From: Streptomyces klenkii
GTDB taxonomy: Bacteria; Actinomycetota; Actinomycetes; Streptomycetales; Streptomycetaceae
Assembly (NCBI RefSeq): GCF_003626645.1
Contig: NZ_RBAM01000018.1
Location: 34,472 to 98,471, forward strand
Direction of reading: 5' to 3'
DNA length: 64,000 nt
The translations under genes were made by a program, and so were the position numbers. The notes below the pieces were generated by a model that worked only from the letters and a program-made list of their open reading frames with translations, was not told the origin of the DNA and made no database searches. Of the stretch, positions 23,587 to 31,673 are shown piece after piece (positions within the stretch are counted from its first letter, which is position 1; each line of letters begins with the position of its first letter).

Positions 23587-24946
23587 CGACCTGGGAGTAC
23601 CAGCGGGCGCTGGACTTGAGGGTGCGGGTCTGGGTGGCGTAGTCGACGTGGACCGCGCCGAAGCGCTTGCTGTAGCCGTGGGCCCATTCGAAGTTGTCGA
23701 GCAGCGACCAGAGGAAGTAGCCGCGGACGTCGGCGCCGTCGGAGATGGCCCGCCGGACGGCGTCCAGATGCGCGTGCAGGTAGGCGATGCGCTCGGGGTC
23801 GTGCACCGTGCCGTCGCCGTCGGGCTTGTCGTCGTACGCGGCGCCGTTCTCGGTGACCACCAAAGGCAGGCCGGGGACCTCCTCCGCGAAGCGGACCAGC
23901 AGGTCGTACAGGCCGGTCGGGTCGACGGACCAGTCCATGGCGGTCCGCTTGCCGGGCGGGCGGTGGAAGGCGACGCCGGCGGCGCCCGGCCAGGGCGAGG
24001 GCTCCGGGGCCTCGCCGGGCAGGCCGTTGTCAGTGGCGGCTGCTACCACTGTGGGGGTGTAGTAGTTGATGCCCAGCGAGTCGAGGGGGTGCTTGATGAC
24101 GCCCGGGTCGCCGTCGTGCACGAACGCCCAGTCCGTGATGCCCGCCGTGTCGGCGAGGAGATCCTCCGGGTACGAGCCGTGCAGCATGGGCCCCGTGAAG
24201 ATACGGGTGGCCAGGGCGTCGATGCGCCGCTGAGCGTCGATGTCCTGGGGGGCGTCGGTGAAGGCCCGGACGACGCCGGGGTTGAGGGTGACCGACACCT
24301 GGCCGTGGGAGGGCAGGGCCGCGCGCAGGGCCTGGGCGCCCAGGCCGTGGGCGAGGTTGAGGTGGTGGGCGGCGCGCAGGGCGGCCAGCTCGTCGGCCCG
24401 GCCGGGGGCGTGGACGCCGGAGCCGTAGCCGAGGAAGGCGCTGCACCAGGGCTCGTTGAGGGTGGTCCACATGTCGACGCGGTCGCCGAGGGCCTCGGCG
24501 ACGAGGTGGGCGTAGTCGGCGAAGCGGTGGGCGGTGCCGCGCTCGGGCCAGCCGCCCGCCGTCTCCAGCTCCTGCGGCAGGTCCCAGTGGTAGAGGGTCA
24601 GGACGGGGCGGATGCCGTGTTCGAGGAGGTCGTCGACGAGGGCGCGGTAGAAGTCCAGGCCCGGCTGGTTGGGGTGGCCGCGGCCCGAGGGCTGCACGCG
24701 CGGCCAGGAGACGGAGAAGCGGTACGCGCCGATGCCGAGGTCGGCCATCAGGCGGACGTCGTCGGCGCGGCGGTTGTAGTGGTCGGTGGCCGTGTCGCCG
24801 GTGTCGCCGCCGAGGGTCCTGCCGGGGGTGTGGGAGAAGGTGTCCCAGATGGAGGCGGTGCGGCCGTCGGCGTGGGGTGCGCCCTCGATCTGGTAGGCGG
24901 CGGTGGCGGTGCCCCAGAGGAAGCCGGGCGGGAAGTTCACGGTCAT
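23558..24946 (-). CDS. bglC: Beta-glucosidase, GH1 (BglC-like)
   Basis: A 462-residue family 1 glycosidase with no signal peptide, so it hydrolyses imported cellobiose or other beta-glucosides in the cytosol. The acid/base Glu is in TTLNEPW near residue 165 and the nucleophile Glu in VVTENGAAYDD near 366. The N-terminal GFLWGTATAAYQIEGA and C-terminal YFLWSLLDNFEWAHGYSKR are standard GH1 blocks. The ATG at 24946 begins the conserved fold. It lies 80 bp downstream of the transporter permease on the same strand, matching cebEFG-bglC order. No CebR-type box is seen nearby. Confidence 0.93.
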   Translation of the reverse strand: MTVNFPPGFLWGTATAAYQIEGAPHADGRTASIWDTFSHTPGRTLGGDTGDTATDHYNRRADDVRLMADLGIGAYRFSVSWPRVQPSGRGHPNQPGLDFYRALVDDLLEHGIRPVLTLYHWDLPQELETAGGWPERGTAHRFADYAHLVAEALGDRVDMWTTLNEPWCSAFLGYGSGVHAPGRADELAALRAAHHLNLAHGLGAQALRAALPSHGQVSVTLNPGVVRAFTDAPQDIDAQRRIDALATRIFTGPMLHGSYPEDLLADTAGITDWAFVHDGDPGVIKHPLDSLGINYYTPTVVAAATDNGLPGEAPEPSPWPGAAGVAFHRPPGKRTAMDWSVDPTGLYDLLVRFAEEVPGLPLVVTENGAAYDDKPDGDGTVHDPERIAYLHAHLDAVRRAISDGADVRGYFLWSLLDNFEWAHGYSKRFGAVHVDYATQTRTLKSSARWYSQVARTGRLPLY

Positions 24947-25026
24947 CGGGTCTCCGTAAGTAGGTAGACGGCCCGGGAGGAGGGGAGAGCGGGGTGGGCG
25001 GAGGGGAGGCGGCGGCGCGGGGGCGG

Positions 25027-26019
25027 TCAGCCCTTGACGGCGCCCCGCATGATGCCGCCGACGATCTGTTTGCCGAAGAGGGTGAAGGCGAGCAGCAGCG
25101 GCAGGGTGCCCAGCAGCGCCCCGGCCATGATCACGGCCTGGTCGGGGACGTAGCCGCGGCCGAGGCCCGTGAGGGCCACCTGCACGGTCGGGTTCTCCTG
25201 GGTGAGGGCGATGATCGGCCAGAAGAAGTCGTTCCAGGCCTGGACGAAGGAGAGCATGGCGAGCACGGCCATCGCGGGCCGGGCGACGGGGAAGACGACG
25301 TGCCAGATGATGCGCAGGCTGCTGGCGCCGTCGACGCGCGCGGCCTCGACGAGCTCGCCCGGGAGCGCCTCCAGCAGGTACTGGCGCATGAAGAAGACGC
25401 CGAAGGCGCTGACGAGGGTGGGCAGGACCACCGACTGGAGCTGGTCGGTCCACTTGAGCTCGGCGACGACCATGAACAGGGGGACGACGCTGAGCTGGGG
25501 CGGCACCATCATGGTGCCGATCGTCAGGAGCAGCAGCGCGCCGCTGAAGCGGAACTTGAGCTTGGCGAAGGCGAATCCGGCGACGGTGCAGAAGAGCACC
25601 GTGCCGAGGGCGACGGTGCCGGCGACGAGCAGGGTGTTGAGGAGGGCGAGGCCCATGTTGGCCTCGGTCCAGGCGGTGGCGGTGTTCTCGGCGAGCCGGG
25701 TGCCGAACCAGAAGGGCGGCGGGGTCTTCGCCAGGCGCATGTTGTCGCGGGAGGCGGTGACGGCCGTCCAGACGAGGGGGAAGAGCGAGCCGGCGGTGAA
25801 GACGGCGAGCACGGCGTAGGTGAGGGGGCCGCCGTGCAGCTGCCGGCCGGCGCGGGTGCGGGCGGTGGCGGGGGTGGGTGCTTGCCTGCCCGGCCGGCGG
25901 CGGGAGCGGAGGCGGCGGCGCAGCCGGCGGAGCCTGCGGAGGGCCGCCGTGCGGGTCCGGGGCCGCCGCCGGGGGCCGGGGCCTTCGCGTTTCGGTCGTC
26001 CGGTCGTCGTGAGCGTCAC
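25027..26019 (-). CDS. Sugar ABC transporter permease (CebG/MalG-like)
   Basis: A 330-residue inner-membrane permease of the carbohydrate ABC family. The first 60 residues are extremely Arg-rich (RRLRRLRRRLRSRRR) and unusual. Six transmembrane segments follow from about residue 66 (YAVLAVFTAGSLFPLVWTAV onward). The EAA loop contacting the ATPase is recognisable as ELVEAARVDGASSLRIIWHV. GTG 26019 is used; a downstream start removing part of the Arg-rich tail is possible. It follows the CebF-like permease by 12 bp. No ATPase gene is nearby, consistent with a shared MsiK-type ATPase encoded elsewhere (known for Streptomyces). Confidence 0.88.
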   Translation of the reverse strand: MTLTTTGRPKREGPGPRRRPRTRTAALRRLRRLRRRLRSRRRPGRQAPTPATARTRAGRQLHGGPLTYAVLAVFTAGSLFPLVWTAVTASRDNMRLAKTPPPFWFGTRLAENTATAWTEANMGLALLNTLLVAGTVALGTVLFCTVAGFAFAKLKFRFSGALLLLTIGTMMVPPQLSVVPLFMVVAELKWTDQLQSVVLPTLVSAFGVFFMRQYLLEALPGELVEAARVDGASSLRIIWHVVFPVARPAMAVLAMLSFVQAWNDFFWPIIALTQENPTVQVALTGLGRGYVPDQAVIMAGALLGTLPLLLAFTLFGKQIVGGIMRGAVKG

Positions 26020-26031
26020 GGCAGCAGCCCC

Positions 26032-27024
26032 TCAGTGGCTCTTCCTCAGCCGCCGCGCGATCAGCATGTTGGCCGCGGCGATCAGCAACAGGATCAGGAA
26101 CATCGTCCAGGCGACGGCGGAGGCGCGCCCGAGGTGGAAGTTGAACCAGCCCTGTTCGTAGAGGTAGAGGCCGAGGGTCTGGAACTGGTGCGAGGCCCCG
26201 CCCTTCTGGCCGCCCGCCCCGCCGAAGAGCAGGGGCTCGCCGAAGAGCTGGGTGGCGCCGATGGTGGAGACGACGACGGTGAAGAGGATCGTGGGGCGCA
26301 GGGCGGGCACGGTCACGTAGCGGAACTGCTGCCGGCGGGAGGCGCCGTCCAGGGCGGCGGACTCGTACAGCTCGTCGGGCACGGCCTGCATGGCGGCCAG
26401 GTAGATCAGGGCGTTGTAGCCCGTCCACCGCCAGATGACGATCGAGGAGACGGCGATCTGGGAGCTCCAGGTGCCGTTCTGCCAGTCGACGGGGCTGATG
26501 CCGAGGGAGCCGAGGGCCCAGTTGACCATGCCGTAGTCGCGGCCGTAGAGGAGGACGAAGACGAGGGTGGCCGCGGCGACGGAGGTGGCGTACGGGGTGA
26601 GGAGGGCGACGCGCCAGAAGGTGGCGGCGCGCAGCCGGTAGTGCAGGAGGTGGGCGAGCCAGAGGGCCATCAGCAGCTGGGGGACGGTGGAGAGGACGCC
26701 GATGGTGAGGGTGTTGCGCAGGGCGTTCCAGAAGAACGCGTCGTCCAGCAGCCGGACGTAGTTGTGCAGGCCGACCCACTCCATGTGGTCGGGGGAGGCC
26801 AGCTCCACCCGGTGCAGCGAGGCCCACCCGGTGTAGATGAGGGGGAAGAGGCCGAAGGCGCCGAAGAAGAGGAAGAAGGGGGCGACGAAGGCGTAGGGGG
26901 TGTAGCGCACGTCCCAGCGGTAGAGGCGGCTGCGCCAGGGGCCCGGGGCGCCCCTGCCCTGCGCACGGGGCGGGCGGGGCACGGGGGTTCCGGCGGCGGC
27001 CGGGGTGCGGGCCGTGGCCGTCAT
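26032..27024 (-). CDS. Sugar ABC transporter permease (CebF/MalF-like)
   Basis: A 330-residue permease with six predicted membrane helices beginning near residue 43 (YAFVAPFFLFFGAFGLFPLI). The EAA loop is VPDELYESAALDGASRRQQF. A short Pro/Ala/Arg-rich cytosolic N-terminus precedes the first helix. The ATG at 27024 overlaps the stop of the substrate-binding gene (ATGA), showing translational coupling. With the CebG-like permease it forms the heterodimeric channel for the substrate delivered by the upstream lipoprotein. Confidence 0.9.
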   Translation of the reverse strand: MTATARTPAAAGTPVPRPPRAQGRGAPGPWRSRLYRWDVRYTPYAFVAPFFLFFGAFGLFPLIYTGWASLHRVELASPDHMEWVGLHNYVRLLDDAFFWNALRNTLTIGVLSTVPQLLMALWLAHLLHYRLRAATFWRVALLTPYATSVAAATLVFVLLYGRDYGMVNWALGSLGISPVDWQNGTWSSQIAVSSIVIWRWTGYNALIYLAAMQAVPDELYESAALDGASRRQQFRYVTVPALRPTILFTVVVSTIGATQLFGEPLLFGGAGGQKGGASHQFQTLGLYLYEQGWFNFHLGRASAVAWTMFLILLLIAAANMLIARRLRKSH

Positions 27025-28403
27025 GCGTCCACCACGTTGTCGATCTCCTTCTGCGCCGCCTTCCAGCCGGCGCGGGGGGACTTGCCCTGCTGCTCGACCT
27101 GGGGGATGCCGACGTCGGTGAAGGCGGTGCCGATCTGCTGCTCCTTCGGGCCGATGACGAGGGTGGGGATGGCGCGGGCCGCGGCGGAGAAGATCCGGCC
27201 GGTGGGCGCTCCGCAGAAGTAGGGGTTGCGGGCGTCCCGGACGAGGGGCATGGCGTAGGAGGCGGGGGTGGAGGGGATGCTGGCCTGCCGGCCGAAGAGC
27301 TTGGCCTGCTGTTCGGGGGCGGTGAGCCAGGCGGCGAGGGCGGTGGCCGCGGTGCGGTGCCGGGCGGCCTTGGGGACGGTGATGAAGGAGCCGCCCCAGT
27401 TGGCGGGGCGGGGGGCCGCGGCCACGTCCCACTTGTCCGCGCCCTCGGCGCCGGCCTTCTCCTTGATGTAGCCGAGCATCCAGGGCGGGCAGGCGACGGA
27501 GGCGAAGCGGCCGTTGGCGTAGGCCTGGTCCCAGGGCTTCTCGAACTGCTTGAGGCGGGCGGTCAGGCCGCCCGTGGCGGCCTGCATGGCCAGGTCCCAG
27601 GACTCCTTGACGGCGCGGCTGGTGCGGTAGACGGGCCGGCCGCGGTGGTCGTAGTAGCGCTCGGCGTGGGCGTGGACGGAGGCGTTGTAGATGCCGGCGG
27701 CCGAGTCGGTGAAGACGGTGCCTGCGGGGGCCCGGGCCATGTACCGCTTGCCGGTGTCGATGTACTTCTGCCAGTCGCCGGCCCAGAGGCGGCCCACGCT
27801 CTCGCGGTCGGTGGGCAGGCCGGCCTTGGCGAAGAGGTCCTTGCGGTAGCAGACGGCGATGGGGCCGATGTCCGTGCCGAGGCCGATCGTGCGGCCGCTG
27901 CGCGTGGTGGCCTGGTCCCACTTCCAGGGCAGCCAGTCGCTCCGGCGGACGCCCTTGACGCGGGAGAGGTCGACGAAGCGGTCGGCCTGGGTGGTGACGA
28001 CCTCGTTGATGTTGCCCGTCTCGACGGCCTGGATGTCGGCGAGGCCGCCGCCGGCGGCGAGGTGGGTGAGGAGCTGCGGGTAGTAGGCGTCGTTCCGCTC
28101 GATCACGCTCTCTTTGATCGTGATCCCGGGGTGCAGCCGTTCGTACTCGGCGTAGAGACCGGCCTGTTTGTAGCCGAAGACGCCGAAGGTGCCGACGGTG
28201 ACGGTGGTACTGCGGCCGCCGGCGCCGCTGCCGCCGTCCTCGCCGGTGCGGGCGTCCTCGGCGCAGGCGGCGAAGAGGACCGCGGCGAGCGTGGCGGCGA
28301 TCCCGGCGGCCGCCTCGCGGCGCCGCGAGGGACGGCTCACGGCGCGGGGGCGGTGTGCCTGCGGGGGCCCGTTTCCGTCGCGCTGCCAGGTGCCATCGCT
28401 CAC
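27021..28403 (-). CDS. Sugar-binding lipoprotein of an ABC transporter (CebE-like)
   Basis: A 460-residue extracellular solute-binding protein. A lipoprotein signal ends in VLFAAC with the lipid-modified Cys at 47. The mature domain starts TVTVGTFGVFGYKQAGLYAE and contains typical SBP family 1 phrases such as DLSRVKGVRRSDWLPWKW and GRFASVACPPWMLGYIK. GTG 28403 is chosen for its GGAGGAAAGG site; GTG at residue 22 would give a tighter signal peptide. Synteny with the ceb locus suggests cellobiose/cellotriose, but specificity is inferred. First gene of the four-gene unit. The 159 bp upstream lack the palindrome TGGGAGCGCTCCCA. Confidence 0.88.
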   Translation of the reverse strand: MSDGTWQRDGNGPPQAHRPRAVSRPSRRREAAAGIAATLAAVLFAACAEDARTGEDGGSGAGGRSTTVTVGTFGVFGYKQAGLYAEYERLHPGITIKESVIERNDAYYPQLLTHLAAGGGLADIQAVETGNINEVVTTQADRFVDLSRVKGVRRSDWLPWKWDQATTRSGRTIGLGTDIGPIAVCYRKDLFAKAGLPTDRESVGRLWAGDWQKYIDTGKRYMARAPAGTVFTDSAAGIYNASVHAHAERYYDHRGRPVYRTSRAVKESWDLAMQAATGGLTARLKQFEKPWDQAYANGRFASVACPPWMLGYIKEKAGAEGADKWDVAAAPRPANWGGSFITVPKAARHRTAATALAAWLTAPEQQAKLFGRQASIPSTPASYAMPLVRDARNPYFCGAPTGRIFSAAARAIPTLVIGPKEQQIGTAFTDVGIPQVEQQGKSPRAGWKAAQKEIDNVVDA

Positions 28404-28562
28404 TGCCCTTTCCTCCGGGGCGCGGCTCCGCGGAGGTACGCCGCGCCGCGCCCAGTCCCGGCATCCGATCATTCCCTCGGACGAGGCGATCATCGCTCCG
28501 GCCGGGCCCTCCTCACCCGTAGGAGGGAGCTCGCGCGGGGGCGCCCGGGCAGGGCGGGGGCG

Positions 28563-29156
28563 TCAGGCGAGGTGGCCGGTGTCGTTCCAGCGTTCGAGCG
28601 CCGGGGCTCCGTAGGCCCAGCCGAGGATGGAGAGCGAGGTCGGGTCGAGGCGGATGCGGGAGCCGAAGAAGATGTCCTCGCCCAGCCAGCGGGCCGCGAT
28701 GGTGCGCAGGATGTGGCCGTGGGCGAAGACCAGGACGTCGCGGTCGGCGGAGCGGGCCCACTCGACGACCTCGTCGGCACGGGCGCTGACCTCGGCGAGG
28801 CTCTCGCCCTCCGGGACGCCGTCGCGCCAGATCAGCCAGCCGGGGCGCTGCGCCTTGATCTCGGCGGGGGTCATGCCCTCGTAGGCGCCGTAGTCCCACT
28901 CCATGAGGGCGTCCCAGGTGGTGGCCCGGTCGCCGAAGCCGGCCAGCTCGCAGGTCTCGTGGGCGCGCAGCAGGGGGCTGGTGCGGACCTCGGTGTCCGG
29001 CAGGCCGTTCCAGGGGGCGCGGTGCAGGCGCTCGCCCAGGAGCTTGGCGCCGCGCCGGCCCTCGTCGAGGAGCGGGATGTCCGTGCGGCCGGTGTGCTTG
29101 CCGGACAGCGACCATGCGGTCTGTCCGTGCCGGGCCAGCAGGATCCGCGGTGCCAT
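28563..29156 (-). CDS. Histidine phosphatase family protein
   Basis: A 197-residue cytosolic phosphoglycerate-mutase-like phosphatase. The catalytic histidine is in ILLARHGQTAWSLSG near residue 10. The second His is in VLVFAHGHILRTIAARWLG near 150. Conserved arginines lie in RTSPLLRAHETCELAG. Substrates of this family range from sugar phosphates to cofactors and cannot be predicted. The ATG at 29156 has GAAGGGG just upstream. It precedes the transporter genes on the same strand by 160 bp, so read-through is possible. Confidence 0.9.
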   Translation of the reverse strand: MAPRILLARHGQTAWSLSGKHTGRTDIPLLDEGRRGAKLLGERLHRAPWNGLPDTEVRTSPLLRAHETCELAGFGDRATTWDALMEWDYGAYEGMTPAEIKAQRPGWLIWRDGVPEGESLAEVSARADEVVEWARSADRDVLVFAHGHILRTIAARWLGEDIFFGSRIRLDPTSLSILGWAYGAPALERWNDTGHLA

Positions 29157-29530
29157 GACGCGCCCCTTCATCAGTGTTCGGTGACATTTCCAACAGAAAT
29201 CATCACAGAGCGCCGCACCGCACTAAGGATTTCAAAAGAACGGCGACAGAAACGATCTGCTCGCCCTCCATCATCGCTCACCCGCCGAGCGGCCCCGCTT
29301 GCAGTTCCTCACACCCGGCACAGGCAACCCGGGCCTCGGCCGAAGCGTCTCCCTCCCCGCACCCGTCCGCAGGGCAGAGCACGCGGCACAACGAGCGGCA
29401 TAACACACGGCGGAACAGCGGGCGAACCCGGAGCGTCCGGGAAGTCGCGGGGCGGTGTGCGATCGATGCGACGTACACCGTACGGTGGCATGCGCGCTTG
29501 TTGGCCGACGGACAAATGGAGAGCGTACGG
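29157..29530. other. Intergenic region between divergent genes, nothing recognised
   Basis: 374 bp between the histidine phosphatase and the PAP2 gene. The stretch 29170-29280 is AT-richer than average and may hold both promoters. I find no RNA gene, strong palindrome or convincing short gene. In-frame starts upstream of 29531 give Arg/His-rich sequence without protein-like character. Confidence 0.5.
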
Positions 29531-30520
29531 ATGTACCGCACCGCACCGCTTCGGAAGCGGCCGCGCTGGTGGACCGAGCTGCCGCTGATCGCCGTGGTGT
29601 ACGGGCTGTACTCCGCCGGCCGGCTGCTCGTCCGGGGCACTGTGGAGCCCGCCGTCGACCACGGCCTGGCGATTCTCGATCTTGAGAAAAGCTTCCGAAT
29701 AAACTTCGAGCACCCGCTCAACCGGCTGTTCACCGAGCACCCGGCCCTCGGCATACCCGCCGATTTCGCGTACGCGTCGCTGCACTATCTGCTCACGCCC
29801 GCGATCCTCATCTGGCTCTTCCGGCGCCGCCCCGCCGAATACCGCCTCCAGCGCAGCTGGCTGATGATCTCCACCCTCATCGGCCTCGTCGGGTTCACCC
29901 TGCTGCCCACCTGCCCGCCCCGGCTCCTCGACGCCGGCGAGGGCTTCGTCGACACGATGGCCCAGTACTCCTCGTACGGCTGGTGGGGCGGCGACGCGAG
30001 CGCCCCCCGCGGCCTCGGCGGGATGACCAACCAGTACGCCGCGATGCCGAGCCTCCACGTCGGCTGGGCCCTGTGGTGCGGCGTCGTCCTCTGGCGCCAG
30101 GGCCGCACCCCCTGGGCCAAGGCGGCCGGCGTGATCTACCCGCTCGCCATCGCCCTCGTCGTGATGGGCACCGCCAACCACTACTTCCTCGACGCCGTCG
30201 CGGGCGTCGCCGTCATGGTCGCCGGCCTGCTGCTGGCCAAGCCCGCGCTGCGCCTGGCCGACCTCGTCAAGAGCCGCCTGACCGGCGCGGGACGCGGGGA
30301 AACGGCCGGGACGCCCGCGAATGTCAGTGCCGGGTGCGAGACTTCGGCGGGTACAGCGCTTCCCCGGGCGGCGGCCTCCCGCCCCGCCGCAGGAGACGGC
30401 CGTCCGGGAGCGCCGCAGCGACCCCTCGAGGCGGATGCCAGTGACCAGATCCCCCGACAGCCGGCCCACGGCAGGGCCGGCGAAAGCCGCACCGGCGACA
30501 CTGCGGCAGCGGCTCGCTGA
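29531..30520 (+). CDS. PAP2-superfamily membrane phosphatase
   Basis: A 329-residue integral membrane protein of the PAP2/inositol-phosphotransferase type. About six membrane helices span residues 17-240. The catalytic motifs face outward: MPSLHVGWALW near residue 171 (C2) and ANHYFLDAVAG near 214 (C3). Such enzymes dephosphorylate lipid phosphates or transfer phospho-head groups. The ATG at 31 of line 29501 (29531) follows GGAGAGC; ATG 29515 is less well placed. The last 80 residues are a polar low-complexity tail overlapping the next gene by 86 bp in another frame, so part of the tail may be a recent extension. Confidence 0.88.
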   Translation: MYRTAPLRKRPRWWTELPLIAVVYGLYSAGRLLVRGTVEPAVDHGLAILDLEKSFRINFEHPLNRLFTEHPALGIPADFAYASLHYLLTPAILIWLFRRRPAEYRLQRSWLMISTLIGLVGFTLLPTCPPRLLDAGEGFVDTMAQYSSYGWWGGDASAPRGLGGMTNQYAAMPSLHVGWALWCGVVLWRQGRTPWAKAAGVIYPLAIALVVMGTANHYFLDAVAGVAVMVAGLLLAKPALRLADLVKSRLTGAGRGETAGTPANVSAGCETSAGTALPRAAASRPAAGDGRPGAPQRPLEADASDQIPRQPAHGRAGESRTGDTAAAAR

Positions 30521-31673
30521 GCTGCGCGGGCCGGGCAGCACGCCGCGCCCGCTCGACGCCCGCGCCCTCGCGGCCCTCGCCGCCAACCCCGGCTGCCGCC
30601 GCCGGGTCCTGCTGGACGGCGCCGGAGTCGACAAGTCCGCTCTGGCCCGGGCCCTCGGCGCGCCAGCCGCCTCCGGGCAGTCGCAGTTCGCGATAGCGCG
30701 CGGCCACTCCTTCGAGGCCCGCGCCAAGGCCGACGGGGGCACGGAGCTCGTCCGGCTGCTCCATGAGCAGCTGCGCGACGGCACCGCGGCCCCCGAGCCC
30801 GGCTCCGCCGACGTCCCCGACCTGACCGCCGGCGGCCCCGAGGGCCGCACCGCCCGGACGGCGCTCGCCCTGCGCGAGGCCACGGCCGCCGGCCGCTGGG
30901 CGCTCCTCGACCACCCGCTGCTCGCCCTCCCCGTGGCGGGCGCGCCCGCCTTCCTCGAACCCGACGCCGTGGTCGTCCACCCCGACGGGACGTGGACGGT
31001 CGTGGAGATCAAGTCCTTCCCGGTGATCGACGGCGCGGCCGACCCCGGCAAGGTGGGCGCCGCCGCCCGGCAGGCCGCCGTCTACGTCCTCGCGCTGGAG
31101 GAGCTCGCGGCCCGGACCGGCGACGGCGACCCCGCGCGCGTGCGCCACGAGATCCTGCTGGTCTGCCCCAAGGACTTCGCCAACGTCCCGGTCGCCGGGC
31201 TCGTCGACGTCCGCAAGCCGCGCGCCACCACCCGCCGCCAGCTCGCCCGGCTCGCCCGCGTCGAGGACATCGCCGCGGAGCTGCCCGCCGGCACCACCTT
31301 CGACCTGTGCCTCGCCGACGACGGCAAGACGGCGCACAGGCCCGCCGGGGAGCTCGCCGCCGCCGTCGAAGCCGTCGGCGCCGCCTACGCACCGGAGTGC
31401 CTGGCCGCCTGCGAGCTGGCCTTCCACTGCCGCGCCCGGGCCCGGGCCGAGGGGTCCGTGGCCACCCTCGGCCGGGGGCTGCGCGGGGAGCTGGGCGGGC
31501 TGACGACGGTGGAGTCCGTGCTCGCCGCCGCGCTCGGGGACGCTCCCGTGCCCGAAGAGGCGCCCGGCGGTGCGCCTGACCCGACCGTCGTCGCGCTGCG
31601 CCGCGCCGCGGCCCTCCGTGCGGAGGCCCTGGCCCCGCCGCTCACGGGAATCGAGGCCGCCGCATGTCGCTGA
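30435..31673 (+). CDS. RecB/Cas4-like PD-(D/E)XK nuclease with candidate Fe-S cluster
   Basis: A 412-residue protein that I recognise from motifs, not from a named family. Nuclease motifs are in order: GHSFE near residues 90-94, Asp177 in FLEPDAVV, Glu191-Ile-Lys193 in TVVEIKSF, then Gln213-xxx-Tyr217 (QAAVY), the RecB signature. Cys54 upstream and Cys322, Cys326 and Cys332 downstream (ECLAACELAFHC) match the one-plus-three cysteine layout of AddB, Dna2 and Cas4 iron-sulfur nucleases. The ATG at 30435 is preferred; GTG 30441 is possible. It overlaps the PAP2 gene by 86 bp and the next gene by 10 bp, so it leads a coupled operon with a helicase. Confidence 0.8.
   Translation: MPVTRSPDSRPTAGPAKAAPATLRQRLAELRGPGSTPRPLDARALAALAANPGCRRRVLLDGAGVDKSALARALGAPAASGQSQFAIARGHSFEARAKADGGTELVRLLHEQLRDGTAAPEPGSADVPDLTAGGPEGRTARTALALREATAAGRWALLDHPLLALPVAGAPAFLEPDAVVVHPDGTWTVVEIKSFPVIDGAADPGKVGAAARQAAVYVLALEELAARTGDGDPARVRHEILLVCPKDFANVPVAGLVDVRKPRATTRRQLARLARVEDIAAELPAGTTFDLCLADDGKTAHRPAGELAAAVEAVGAAYAPECLAACELAFHCRARARAEGSVATLGRGLRGELGGLTTVESVLAAALGDAPVPEEAPGGAPDPTVVALRRAAALRAEALAPPLTGIEAAACR

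Noticed and set aside
24947..25026. CebR-type operator before the beta-glucosidase
   Set aside because: No palindrome resembling TGGGAGCGCTCCCA in the gap.
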